A stretch of DNA of 64,000 nucleotides from Garcia nutans (GCA_947685225.1 CANTUV010000053.1:2837501-2901500); one strand, 5' to 3'. Shown: positions 45,906 through 58,030, counted from the stretch's first letter. Numbers and translations: made by a program. The notes: generated from the sequence alone by a model not told the origin.

Positions 45906-47651
45906 CTTCTATTTGTCCATCTTTTTGTGGATGACAAGTGGTTGAATACAACAATCTTGTACCCAACTTACTCCAAAGTGTTTTCCAAAAGTGGCTAAGG
46001 AACTTCATATCTCTGTCACTCACAATTGTTCTTAGGATGCCATATAATCTCACAATTTTTTTGAAGAACAACCCCACAACATGTGTTTCATCATCAGTTT
46101 TGTTGCAAGGAATGAAATGCGCCATCTTGCTCAACCTATTCACAATAACAAAAATAGAATCTCCCCCCCCCCCTTTAAACCTAGGTAAACCTGAGACAAA
46201 GTCCATTAATATATCAACCCAAGGTTCATTAGGTATAGGAAGAGGGTTATACAGCCCATGAGGCATTACTCTAGATTTAGCTTGTTTGCATGTAATGCAT
46301 TTCTCACATATCCTCTCTATATCTCTTTTCATTTATGGCCAAAAGAAATGCTCAATTAACACACCTAGAGTTTTTTTAATTCCAAAATGTCCCATTAACC
46401 TAACAACATGTGCCTCCCTCACAAGTAATTCTCTCTTTGAACATTAAGGAACACGTAACTTGTTTTCTTTAAAACATCATGCCTATAGAATTTTTCAAAC
46501 CTTCATTTCTCACATGCCCCATAAACATTAGCAAAATCAAGGTTAGAATTATACAAATTTTTAATGTACTCAAAACCTAATAAATTTGCATCAAGTTTAG
46601 AAATTAGAGCATACCTTCTAGAAAGAGCATCGTCAACCACATTTTCCTTACCTTGTTTGTACTTAATGATGTAAGGAATGGATTCAATGAATTCCACCCA
46701 TTTTGCATGTCTTTTACTCAACTATCCTTGTCCTATGAGATACTTCAAGGACTCATGATCAGTGTGGATTATGAATTCCTTATAGTAAAGATAATGCTCC
46801 CATGTCTTCAAAACTCGCTCCAAAGCATAGAACTCCTTGTCATATGTAGAGTAGTTTAGACTTGCTCCACTTAATTTCTCACTAAAGAATGCAAATGGCT
46901 TACCTTCTTGCATTAAGACTCCACCAATACCTATGCCACTCGCATCACACTCAATTTCAAAAGTTTTAGAAAAATTAGGCAAAACAAGTAAAGGTGTTGA
47001 ACAAAGTTTATCTTTAAGCAAGTTAAAAGCCTCATCTTGTTCTTTACCCCACTTAAATCCTACATTTTTCTTAATGCATTTAGTCAAAGGTGAAACAATT
47101 GTAGAGAAATCCTTAATGAATCTCCTATAAAAGCTAACAAGACCATGAAAACTTCTTACATCACTGACACTAGTGAATTTTGGCCATTCCCTAATTACTT
47201 TCACTTTTTCTTGATCAACATGTATCCTTTTATCATTAACAACATAACCAAGAAAATTAATTTCATTAGTGTAAAAGATGCATTTCTTTAGATTAGCATA
47301 CAACTTTTCCTTTCTAAGCGCATCAAAAATAGATTTCAAATGTTGTACATGCTCATCTAAAGTCTTGCTATAAATCAAAATATTATCAAAATAAACAACC
47401 ACAAATTTTCCAATAAAATCTTACAAAACATGGTTCATCAATCTCATGAAAGTGCTAGGTGCATTAATTAAACCAAAAGGCATTACTAACTACTCATATA
47501 ATCCATGCTTAGTTTTGAAAGCTATTTTCCATTTATCACCTTCACGCATTCTTATTTAATGATAGCCAAATTTTAAATCAATTTTTGAAAACACACAAAA
47601 ACCATGCAATTCATCCAACATATCATATAGCCTTGCAATAGGGTGTCTTTA
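45906..47651 (-). pseudogene. Element C RT-RNase H-integrase (broken)
   Basis: Minus-strand gypsy pol of the CRM-like group. It starts inside RT at HPIARLYDMLDEL (47651, where element B is inserted). Stops lie near 47550 and 47490. The catalytic motif is VVYFDNILIYS, with Asn for the second Asp. RNase H has ECDASGIGIGGVLMQEGKPF and IHTDHESLKYL. The integrase finger is damaged around 46340-46500, then CEKCITCKQAKSRVMPHG and the core with ILMDFVSGLP, VSDRDMKF and DGQIE. A run of 11 C at 46163-46173 encodes an abnormal GGGG. Tekay inserted just after the Glu codon; the frame goes on at 31519 and 24398. Confidence 0.87.
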
Positions 47652-48312
47652 TGATGTGGAACCCTAAGATTATAAAGAATCTGAAACCCCAACACACAAA
47701 TTTAGTATACAACCCTAGATGACTATTTGTCCAACTAAACCACTAATTGACATGCAATTAGAAAAATAGATAATTGGACAAAACTAGAAAGAATGCCAGA
47801 AGTGTTACCTTGATAAGTTGATTCTAATTCCTGATGCAACAACAAGAAGAAGAGCCCTCTCTTAAAGTGATTTTTGGCTAAGTCAAAATTAATTGAATAA
47901 TATCATAAAAAATGTCATCTTATAACCCTAAATGAGCTATAAATATCTAAACCCTAATTAGTATTACTAAGTAGTGTTTGGTTGGCTAATCAAAGTTTTA
48001 AGAACCAATAAAGTAAACAAAGCTAAATTTAATACAAAACAAATAAGGCCCTTACTTTTTTAATAAGTATAACTAGTGGGCCTTAATACATATTAAATAA
48101 TAGGACCATATGCTTGGATTAAATTTATGGGCTGCTTCTCCTCTATTTCCTTGGCGTCAAAGGCCTGCCACCAAGCCTTTCTTCCATGAATCATCTTACA
48201 AAGCCTTGGAAGATAGATTTGAGTTTATTGGCATGCGATCTTGTAATTGGCCCACTTAGTAAAATGAGCTCTATGCCATGTTGGCCTCCTCTGCTTGCTT
48301 CGCTAGCCTTGC
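47652..48312 (-). repeat. Element B 3' LTR, start deleted
   Basis: Minus strand ends GGTTCCACATCA at 47652, like the CATCA and GTATCA ends of P and A. Near its deleted start (about 48225-48262) it still encodes ILLSGPITRSHANKLKS, the CRM-type tail. No polypurine tract remains. Confidence 0.75.
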
Positions 48313-49654
48313 TCACTGAAATATGCTATGGAACATTTTTCCTGCATCAATACAACACCTATACCATTTCCAGAAGCATCACATTCAAGTTCAAAAGTTT
48401 TATCAAAGTTAGATAAACATAAAATAGAAGCAGAACACAACCCATCTTTAAATGTATTACAAGCCCTATTTTGTTCATCTCCCCACTTCAAAGCAACATC
48501 TTTTTTAATTATTTAGTTGAAGGAGCTACAATGGATGAGAAATCTTTCAAAAATCTTCTATAAAACTAGCTAACCCATGAAAACTCCTTACCTGAGACAT
48601 ACTCGTAGGTGTAGGCCATTCTTGAATAGCTTTTACCTTTTCATCATCTACCTCAACCCCTTTAGCACTTCTTCAAATTATCATACAACTTCTCTTTCCT
48701 TAGAACCTCTAGAACTAACCTAACATGCATGATATTCTCACCTAGAGACTTGTTGTATATGAGAATGGCAACAAAATAGACAACAACAAATTTTCTAATG
48801 AAATTACGCAAACCATGGCTCATTAGCCTCATAAATAAGCTAGGTGCATTATTCAAACCAAAAGGCATAACCATCCATTCATATAAACCATATTTTGTTT
48901 TAAATGCAATTTTTCACTCATCACTTGGTTTCATCCTAATTTGATGATATCCATTTTTCAGATCAATTTTAGTGAAAATACATGCACCATATAAATCATC
49001 TAACATGTCATCTATTGTAGGAATGGGATGGCAATACTTTATAGTGATTTTATTGATTGTAGAACAATCCACACACATCCTCCATGTTCCATCTTTCTTG
49101 AGTACCAACAACACCAATACGACACACGGGCTAAGGTTCTCTCACACAGGCCCCTTCTCCAACAATTCATCTATTTGCCTTTGAAGTTCCTTTGTCTCCT
49201 CTGGGTTACTTCTATAGGTTGGCCTATTTGGAATTACTGCTCCAGGTATAAAATCAATTTGATGCTCAATACCCCTTAAGGGAGGGAGTACCTTCAGCAT
49301 CTCTTTAAGAAAGACTTCATCAAATTCTTGTAACAAAGAAACAAAACCACTAGGCAAATCTGGGTTAAGGTCATTCATAGTCAATAAAATCTCCTTAAAC
49401 CTTATTGCTATGAGTGTTCTCCAGCCTATATAAGTACTCTTAAGATTTCTTCTTTCTGCAAAGAAACTCTGCTTCTTTTCACTCTTATTTTCTCTCGTCT
49501 TACTATTCTCTCCTGCACATCTCTCTTTCTTTACCACACCTGTGCAGTCACTCCCCATTGGGCTACATAATTGTTTCTTTTTTCTCTTAGCCTCTTGTCC
49601 CTCTATTCTTTTAGTTAGCTCACTGCCCGAATCTCCATTTGAAGTCTTCATCAT
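48313..49654 (-). pseudogene. Element B RT and partial RNase H
   Basis: RT motifs: LPPLRGIEHQIDFIPGAVIP, VLLVLKKDGTWRMCVDCSTI, FTKIDLKNGYHQIRM and MPFGLNNAPSLFMRLM. The catalytic motif reads VVYFVAILIYNK instead of YFDD, so RT is dead. Frames break at about 49140, 48912 and 48660. RNase H keeps ECDASGNGIGVVLMQE and stops at YFSE (about 48315), where a deletion removed the rest of RNase H, all of integrase, the polypurine tract and the LTR start. Confidence 0.85.
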
Positions 49655-49659
49655 CTTAA

Positions 49660-50235
49660 TTTGTTCTTGATATACTTCTTTTGGAGATAAAGGTGCTAAA
49701 GTGAAAATCTTCCCTTTTAAACTAAAAGAATACCTATTCTTATACCCATCATGTGTGACTTTCCTATCAAACTGCCAAGGCCAACCTAATAGTAATGCCC
49801 AGCTTGCATGGGTACTACATCACACAACACTTCATCAACATATTTTTGAATAGAAAATGGCACCACAACTTGTTTTGTTACCTTTACTTCACCATTATCA
49901 TTCAGCCACTATAACCTATATGGTTTATGGTGTTTTTCAAAATTTAACCCTAACTTATCAATAAAGGTTGTACTAGCCACATTCCCACAACTACCTCCAT
50001 CTATAATCATATAGCAAATTTTTCCTCCTACTAAACACCTAGTGTGAAAGATATTTTCCCTGCGTTCTATACTCTCCTCCTTTACCTGAACATTAAGTGC
50101 ATGCCTAACTACCAAAGATTCACCACACATAGCATACTCAAACTCAACATCACTACAATCCTCCAAACTACACATACAATCAGAGTCAGATTCAGATTCA
50201 GATTCAATTCCCCCACTGTCCCTCATAAACATAGT
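49660..50235 (-). pseudogene. Element B protease region
   Basis: An acidic linker (ESESESDSDCM) precedes MIIDGGSCGNVAST, the DGGS form of the aspartic protease site. The frame breaks at 49909, and the remaining protease (LLG-type flap and the QFDRKVTHDGYKNR-like end near 49760) lies in shifted frames. Confidence 0.8.
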
Positions 50236-50994
50236 CCTCTTATTGGGACATTATGAAGTCCATTACCCAAACAATTAAAACACTTAATATTTCTTTGCCT
50301 ATTAGAAGAATTAGGAAAATCAGTGGTACCTTTATTTATGGAAGAGGCTCCTTTGCACTTTTCAAAGCTTGCACCTTTCACCTTGGAACTTGAGTCTCTA
50401 TCCTTAGACCTTTCATCTTTAGTCTTCTCATCTTTCTTTGGCCACCTTGAGGTCCATGTTGGGTTGTAATTGGAGGAACCCCTTGCTACACCCTTTTGCT
50501 TGAGTTGCCACCTACCTTTATGGGCATGTTCACCATCTCCTCAAGCTTTATATAGTGATGTAGCTCTACCACATTTGCAATATCTCTATTTAGACCCCCA
50601 AGAATTGAGCCATGGTAGCTTCTCTATCCTCATCAATATTTTCTTGAATCATTTCTATCTCCATCTCTTTGTGATAATCTTCTATTAACATAGACCATTG
50701 TGTGAGTCTCTGCAATTTCTAGTGTAGCTCATAATAGTAGTAGGATGGCACAAATCTCCTCCTCATGATAGCCTTCATTTCTGCCCACGTCTCAATAGGC
50801 CTCCCTCCATTCCTTCTTCTTGTAAGTTTCATTTGCCCACACAATATCGATGCATAATCTCTAAACTCAACTGCTGCCAACTTCACCTTCTTTCTCTCTG
50901 AATAGTTATGATAGTCAAAGATAAGCTCCACCTTCCTTTCCCACTCCAGGTATGTTTCAACATCATTCGTTCCTACAAATGTTGGAATCTTCAT
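50236..50994 (-). pseudogene. gag: Element B gag (broken)
   Basis: MKIPTFVGTNDVETYLEWER, then KVELIFDYHNYSERKKVKLA and MRRRFVPSYYYYELH match gag of element P closely. After a TAG near 50719 the central part is visible only in pieces. The zinc knuckle near 50255-50285 reads KCFNCLGNGLHN, with its second half lost. Confidence 0.82.
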
Positions 50995-51128
50995 CTTTAT
51001 GGAATTGATGTTGCTATCTCTCCTTCTTGGCCTCCTATCTCATCCTAGTCTTCTATATCTTCAATGGCCTAACACTTGAAAATTGGTTGTCATCTTCATC
51101 TTCATCAAGTTCATCAAGGGACTTTGTA
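50995..51128 (-). other. Element B pre-gag leader
   Basis: Purine-rich on the minus strand (GATGAAGATGAAGATG). The same kind of sequence precedes gag in element P. Element A's LTR begins at 51129. Confidence 0.6.
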
Positions 51129-51961
51129 TGATACGGAACCTCTAAGAATAAGCCTAAGAACCCCTTCGATTATTATGGACCCCCACAACATTAACTTGAA
51201 AACCCCAATAACAATTCAGTCTCAATTCCTAAGAAAGGCTAGAATTCATATTGCTTAGAAAGATGATCAAAGATCTAGAATAAAGGAAACTTGTATCTAA
51301 ATTCCATATTCGAAACACTCCATAAGAAGATAATCAGTCCACTTAAATGTTTCTTAGCATGTATTCTACTAAAAAACACAAAGATATAAGCAAATAGCCT
51401 TTTGGTTATAATTCATCAATAATCTAAATTGAAATTCGTTTTAGGCCTTTATATAGCCTTTAGAAGACCTAAAAACTAATAAACTAAAATATACATACTC
51501 AACTTATGGGCCTTAACATAAATAAGTTTGGACAGCCCATTATCAAAGCAATAAAACTAAAAGGCCTTTTAAATTAACATATTTTCAACAGCTCATTAAG
51601 ACAAAAATGCAAACATATTTAATTTTACTCAATTAAAAAGGCTAAGATCTAAAAACAACTTAAGTAAGCCCATTTTGAAGTTGGACTTGAATTTTAAGTA
51701 AGCAAATTTTGAATTTGGACTTGAATTAAGTTGTAATTAACTTTATTTGATCTTGTTTCCAAGCCTTTGATCCCTTGTAGCCCATTACAAGCCAAATTCA
51801 CCAAATCTTGTAGATGACAAATTAACGCTTGCTGAATCTTCTTGGCTCATGATCTAGTTATAGGTCCTTGAGGCAAAATAATTGGATTGAAAATCTCCTC
51901 AATTTGATCCTTGCTTCTTTGGTCATGCCCATCCTCTTGGTGTGTAGGCTGGTTCATAACA
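51129..51961 (-). repeat. Element A 3' LTR
   Basis: 833 bp; minus strand TGTTATGAACC...GGTTCCGTATCA. The polypurine tract GAGGAGAGGGGAAA ends at 51962. Its first ~115 bases are also the end of the integrase frame. Confidence 0.85.
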
Positions 51962-53300
51962 TTTCCCCTCTCCTCAAAAGGATTCATCCTCGAATCTAAA
52001 GCATTACCTACATCAAAAGGACTCAAATCAGCCATATTAAATGAAGCACTTACATTGTACTCACCTAGCAAATCCACTTTATAAGCATTGTCATTAATCC
52101 TTTCAAGTATTTGAAAAGGACCATCTCCTCTTGGGTTTAACTTGGACTTCCTTTGGTGTGGAAACCTTTCTTTGCAAAAATGTACCCAAACCCAATCACC
52201 AGGATGAAAAATTATTGGCTTCCTTCCTTTATTCAATCGTGAAGCTACTTTAGCATTTTGCTTTTCAATCCTTTCCTTAACCTGTTTATGTAACTTCTTC
52301 ACTAAATCTGCCTTTGAATTAGCATCAACACTCACAAATTTGTTAGGTGGCAATGGCATTAAATCAATAGGAGTAAGTGGATTAAAACCATAAATAATTT
52401 CAAATGGAGAACAATTAGTAGTGCTATGAACAACCCTATTATAAGCAAACTCCACAAATGGTAAACAATCCTCCCACATCCTAATATTCTTTTCTATAAT
52501 TGCCCTAAGCAAAGTAATCAAAGTTCGATTAACTACTTCAATTTAGCCATCAGTTTGAGGATGGTAAGTAGTTGAGAAAAACAGCTTAGTTCCTAATTTT
52601 TCCCACAAAACACACCAAAAATGACTCAAAAACTTAACATCTCTATCACTAACAATGCTCTTAGGTATGCCATGCAAACGCACAACCTCTTTGAAGAACA
52701 AATCAGCAATCAATTTAGCATCATCAGTTTTATGACATGGTATAAAATGAGCCATTTTACTAAATCTATCAACCACAACAAAAATACTATCATGACCTTT
52801 CCTAGTTTTAGGTAATCCAAGCACGAAATCTATAGACAAATTAGTCCAAGGTTCACTAGGAATAGGTAATGGTGTATATAATTCAACCTAGACTAGCCTC
52901 TCTACATGTTATGCAGTGCTCACAAACCATATGCACATCATGTTTCATACCAGGCCAAATGAAATGTTCTATTAGCATATCATAGGTTTTATTTACCCCA
53001 AAGTGACCCATCAAGCCTCCTCCATGTGCTTCCTTAATCAATAATTCTCTCATAGAACACTTAGGAATAAACAATCTATTTTTCTTAAACAAGAAACCAT
53101 CAAACAAGTAAAAATCATTTGAAACAGCCACATTACCATAAGATACATATATATCACCAAAATCCTCATCATTAAGATATAACTCCTTAATATGCTCAAA
53201 ACCCAACAATTTAGCACTAAGAGAATTAAGCAAAGTATACCTTCATGACAATGCATCAACAACCACATTCTCTTTACCTTGATTGAATTTAATCACATAT
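51847..53300 (-). pseudogene. Element A integrase with LTR-encoded tail
   Basis: HHCC finger: HGGGLMGHFG ... CEHCITC (53000-52900). Frames break near 52880. Core: MSIDFVLGLPK (D), IVSDRDVKF (D) and HPQTDG, then TAA where Gln is usual (52543-52545), with IEVVNRT following, so the Glu is just beyond the stop. From 52521: VEFAYNRVVHSTTNCSPFEI, then the GPY/F-type part (GDGPFQILERINDNAYKVDL). The frame crosses the polypurine tract (MNPFEERGN) into the LTR and ends LPQGPITRS at 51847. Confidence 0.86.
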
Positions 53301-53353
53301 GGGAACATTTCTATGAATTCCACCCATTTGGCATGCCTACGATTCATCTTATC

Positions 53354-54595
53354 TTAACACTTTAAATGTTTTAAACTTTCATGGTCAGTATGTATCACGA
53401 ACTCTTTAGGCCACAAATAATGTTGCCATGTATGCAAAGCTCGAACCAAAGCATATAACTCCTTATCATATGTTGGATACTTCAAGGCTGCCCCACTTAA
53501 CTTTTCACTAAAATACATTAGTAGCCTTTGATCGTGCATCAAAACAGCTCCAATTCCTATGCCACTAGCATCACATTCAATTTCAAAAGTTTTATCAAAG
53601 TTAGGCAAAACAAGCAAAGGTGCATCACACAATTTATCCTTAAGTTCATTAAATGCATGCTCTTGTGCATCACCCCAAACAAATCTGACATTTTTCTTAA
53701 CTAACTCATTCAAAGGTGCAGTTATAGTGCTGAAATCTCTAATAAATCTCCTATAGAAACCAGCAAGTCCACGAAAGATCATCACCTCACTAGCATTCTT
53801 AGGTCTTAGCCAATCTTTAATAGCCCTTACCTTTTCCTCATTAACCTCTATACCTTGAATAGACACCACAAAACCAAGAAACTTAACCTTATCCATGCAA
53901 AAACTACACTTCATAAGGTTAGCACACAAATTTTCATGCCTAAGAATGTCTAATACAAGACATACATGCATAACATGATCATCCAAGCACTTAGAGTAAA
54001 TAAGAATATCATCAAAATAAACGACAAATTTACCCACATACTCAGACAACACATGGTTCATCAATCTCATGAATGTGCTAGGTGCATTAGCAAGACCAAA
54101 TGGCATAACAAGCCACTCATACAATCCATATTTAGTCTTAAATGTTGTTTTCCACTTATCACCCACATTCATTCAAATTTGATAATAACTAGATTTCAAA
54201 TCAATTTTAGTGAATAAACAAGATCTATATAACTCATCAAGCATATCATCTAATCTAGGAATAGGATGATGATACTTTATAATGATTTTATTAATGGCTT
54301 TGCAATCCACACACAGCCTCCATGTTCTATCCTTCTTTGGCATAGGAATAACAGGAATCGAGCAAGGACTAAGACTTTCTCTCACATACCCCTTAGCTAG
54401 CAACTTCTCCACTTGTTTTTGTATCTCCTTTGTCTCGATGGGATTAGTTCTATATGCTGGTCTATTGGGTATGGAAGCTCTAGGAATGAAATCAATTTGG
54501 TGTTCTATGCCTCTAATTGGTGGCAAACCATTGGGCATCTCTTCTCGAAACAAATCTTTAAATTCTTGCAAAAGATCAACAAACACACTAGGCAA
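53354..54595 (-). pseudogene. Element A RT-RNase H (nearly intact)
   Basis: RT: LPPIRGIEHQIDFIPRASIP, PMPKKDRTWRLCVDCKAI, FTKIDLKSSYYQI (stop at 54173), MPFGLANAPSTFMRLMN, FVVYFDDILIYS with YFDD intact, and FRGLAGFYRRFIRDF. RNase H: ECDASGIGIGAVLMH, TYDKELYALVRALHTWQHYL and IHTDHESLKHL, so the catalytic residues are present. The frame stops at 53354. Only two stops and no major deletion make this the best preserved CRM-like pol here. Confidence 0.86.
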
Positions 54596-54691
54596 AGAGG
54601 GTTAAGATCATTGGTGTCCAAATAAGCCCATTTGCACAAAAGTACAAATATAGGTTGATTGTTGTAAAAAGCATGTTTAACCTCACTTGTC

Positions 54692-55075
54692 CTAGCTATC
54701 AAACTCACATTCTTTTCTCTCTTTTTTTTTCAATAGACTGAATTTGCTTTCCTTTTTTTTTCCCTCTTTCTTTTTATTTGCACTCTGTTTATTTTCACTC
54801 ATTTTATTTTCACTCCCTTTTTCTTTCTTTATAGCCTCAAAACTCATCTTTTCCATTTTACATTGGTCTTCATACACTTCTTTTGAGGAAACTAGTGTTA
54901 GAATGGTCTTTCGCCCATCCTTTGTGAATGAATACTTATTGAGGTACCCATCATGCATAGCTCTTTGGTCATATTGCCATGGTCTACCAAGTAGAATATC
55001 TCCAGCATGCATTGGAACCACATCGCACAACACTTCATCATGATATTTACCAATGGAAAAAGAAATGATAGATTG
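54692..55075 (-). pseudogene. Element A protease, C-terminal part
   Basis: SIISFSIGKYHDEVLCDVVP, HAGDILLGRPWQYDQRAMHD and then a Lys/Glu-rich linker (ENKQSANKKKEGKKKE). The active-site half is missing because the Tat-like LTR was inserted at 55075/55076. A frameshift separates it from RT. Confidence 0.82.
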
Positions 55076-57394
55076 TGTGAGTGGGGATTTTCGCCCCCAC
55101 TCCCAGTGGAATGGTTCTTGCAACTTCGGCACTATTTATGCTCGGGACCTTAGAGAACACAGACCTAAATTAGGAGAAAATGGAGTCGCCATGCGGACGG
55201 GCCGGGAAAAAGAAAGGGGTAGATTACTCGACTCCTAAGGAATCCCCAACCCCTTAATGGGTTCGAAAAGTTGGGTACATGTGGGGAAGGTGAGAAATAG
55301 CCCAGCACCCTCAACAATGCCCGGTTCATTGGAACTAGTCTCCTTTACATGTCTTAATATTATAAAATTCTTAAATATAACAATTACCCATATTACATGC
55401 AACAATTGAAATAAAGCATCATTATATTAAAATCAAAGCAATGTCCAAGCAAAGCAAATAAACGGACACCCATTCGAGGATCATGTCTAAACTAAATAGG
55501 ACACCCACCAAAAAGTAGAAACATGTTCTTTACATTGGTCCAAAATATAAAAGCAATTTAAATTACATGATATTTAACTAATGAGGTACCCATAAAGTGG
55601 AAACATACCTCTTACAACATTTGAAAATAAAAAATAAATCGATAAAGCTAAATAACCATTCATCATAAATAAATCATTTATCAAAGATATTAAACATCAA
55701 TCAAAATAGAAACATTCTTCCATGATAATTTAAATAAACCAAGCATTGAACTTAAATAAATCAAAGCATATAATAAACTACATAATTAAATCTAAACATA
55801 AAGTAAGTTTAGATACAAATTAGGGTTACTGCTTCTCATTTAAAGTTCTTTAATTAATATTTAGGGTTTTGGAATTTATTAGTTTAGGCTACCGTAAGTT
55901 TTAAGGGAATTGAAATGGATTAAGGTTTTATAATTTAAGAGATTGATAAGGTTCTTTGATTAACCAAATTAGGGTTTGAGGTGTAAAATCATGAAATTAG
56001 GGTTTTAGAACATTAAAACATTAGGTTTATGATTATTAGCTACTGGGTTGTTGTTTTTAGGCTTACTGTGTCGAGTTTTAATATTTAGGTTTATAACTTT
56101 TTAAGGTTTTAAGGATTAGGGTTTAGAAAAATTAGGGTTTACGGTTTTAGGGGAATTAGGGTTTAAGAGAACTTAGGGTTTAGGTTTACTAGTATAGGGT
56201 TTACTGTTTTGGTTTTGAAGTTGAATTAGGGATTTTAGTGTTTCGGAAAATATATTTGGTTTTAGAATTTGAATTTGAGAAAATAGTTTATAGTTTTATA
56301 AAGCTTTATGTAATTTTTAGACACTATAAGATAAATTTAGGGTTTGGATATTTTAACAAAACATTTGGGAAATTTGGAACAAAGTGAGAAGAAAACAGTT
56401 TAGGGTTTATTAAAAGCTTTTAGAAATAAACAAAATGATTTAAGGTTTTTTGGAAACAGAAAGTGTTTTTTAGGGTTTTTGGAAATAAAAGGATCAATTT
56501 AGGGTTTTAAGGTTTTAGAAAATTGGAAAGCATATTAGGGCTTTGGGAATTGATAAAACGATTTAAGGTTTTGGAAGGTTGGAAAGTAGATTAGGGTTCT
56601 TAGGTTTTAGAATTAACAGAAAAGTAATTTAAAGTTTTTTAAAATAAAGGAGATGATTTAAGGTTCTAATCTTTAGAAGAAGTAAATTAGGGCTCTAAGG
56701 TTTTTAGAATAAAAAGAAACAATTTAATGATTGAAGCTACTGTAAGAAAAAAAAGATTAGATATTCAAACCTTCATTTGTTAGTTCCATCAAAAATTGCT
56801 TCTTGGGTGAACAAGAACAAAGGCAAGATGGCTGCCTTTTATGGATTGATTGCTTGGCTGCTTATTCTTCTCTCAAAAAGTCCGATTGGTTTCACTGTCA
56901 AAAGGAATTTTTAAAGTCCGATCTCCTTTCAAAGTTTTTCCTCCAAAGTTTTCTCATTATTCTTCCTCCTTTTTTTTAGTCTCTTTGTAGTCTTATTTAT
57001 AGGAAATTTATATGATTCATTCAATTTGTTTATGGAAACTATCATTAATTAGGAAAAGGAAACTGAAACCAAATAGAATTTGGTTTCGAAAAAAATTACA
57101 TCAGAAAAATTTCGCTGGCAAAAAATTACTGAGGGAAACTGCGTGGAACTACGAGCGTCGAGCGCACTTGGCGGGCTGCGGGCCTTTTCGTCCAACGCTT
57201 TCGACGATGAATTTTTTCGTTGCCGATTTTTATTTTTATTTATTTCTTTATTATTATTATTATTCGTTTATTTTATTATTTTATTTTTATTCACTTCATC
57301 ATTTTTAAGTAAAATAAAGGTTAAAATACCACAAAAATTATTTTGGACTATAAAAAATAACGGACCGAACTAGGTTAAAAATTAAGGGTCTATA
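55076..57394 (-). repeat. Tat-like 3' LTR, copy 2
   Basis: Plus strand starts TGTGAGTGGGGATTTTCGCC, as in copy 1. The right end is placed by alignment to copy 1, because its terminus has changed to TATA. TATA box at 56994-57001; AAACCCTAA words (minus strand) are frequent at 55800-56720. No gene. Confidence 0.63.
56994..57001 (-). promoter_or_regulatory. Putative TATA box of Tat-like LTR copy 2
   Basis: Minus strand TATAAATA, at the place matching copy 1. Confidence 0.58.
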
Positions 57395-57489
57395 GTTTAC
57401 CCCCTGCTTGAATGATATGAGACTTTAGTAAAAGAGAGTGAAAAGAGAAAGGACTTAATTTTTGATGAGATGGTTTTTTGAATTTGTTT

Positions 57490-58030
57490 TGGGTACTTGG
57501 AACCAAGACTGAACTTGATTTGGGTACTTAGACCCGAGACTAGATTGAATTTGTGTACTTGGACTTGGGATTGGGTACTTAGACCCGAGACTGAATTGAA
57601 TTTGGGTGCTTGGACCCGAGACTAGATTAAATTTGGGTATTTGGACCGGAGATTGGGTACTTAGACCCGAGATTGATTTAATTTGGTACTTGGACCTAAG
57701 ATTGATTTGATTTGGGTACTTGGACTCGAGACAGATTTGATTTGGGTACTTGGACGCGAAATTGGATACTTAGACCAGAGATTGATTTGATTTGGGTATT
57801 TGGACTAGAAAATGGGTACTTGGACTCGAGATTGATTTGAATTTGGGTACTTGGACCCGTGAATGTGTACTTGGACCCGAGACTGAATTGAATTTGGGTG
57901 CTTAGACCCGAGATTGAATTGGATTTTGGTACTTGGACCCGAGATTGATTTGAATTGGGTACTTGGACCAGAGTTTGGGTACTTGGACCCGAGTCTAATT
58001 TGATTTGGATATTTGGACTCAAAAATGGGT
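57490..58030 (-). repeat. 30-bp minisatellite in the 3' UTR of Tat-like copy 2
   Basis: Tandem GGGTACTTGGACCCGAGATT plus GATTTGATTT, with 20-bp and 30-bp variants. The position relative to the polypurine tract is that of the 42-bp array in copy 1, but the unit is unrelated. Open frames here come from the repeat. Confidence 0.88.

Larger units (their letters stand above)
47652..51128 (-). mobile_element. CRM-like element B, internally deleted, 3' part
   Basis: Minus strand, right to left: gag, protease, RT, part of RNase H, then an abrupt join to the LTR-encoded tail and the 3' LTR ending at 47652. It abuts RT of element C at 47651, consistent with insertion in C. Element A interrupts its pre-gag region at 51129, and the 5' end is not in the window. 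Confidence 0.82.
51129..55075 (-). mobile_element. CRM-like element A, 3' part
   Basis: Minus strand: protease, RT, RNase H, integrase, polypurine tract and 3' LTR (51961-51129). The protease gene is cut at 55076 by a Tat-like LTR. It lies in the leader of element B; TTGTA (51124-51128) would be one side of its target duplication, with the other beyond the window. Confidence 0.85.

Noticed and set aside
57696..58022. 108-codon minus-strand frame with repeated QVPKSNQS-like peptide
   Set aside because: A product of the 30-bp minisatellite; no start context or domain.
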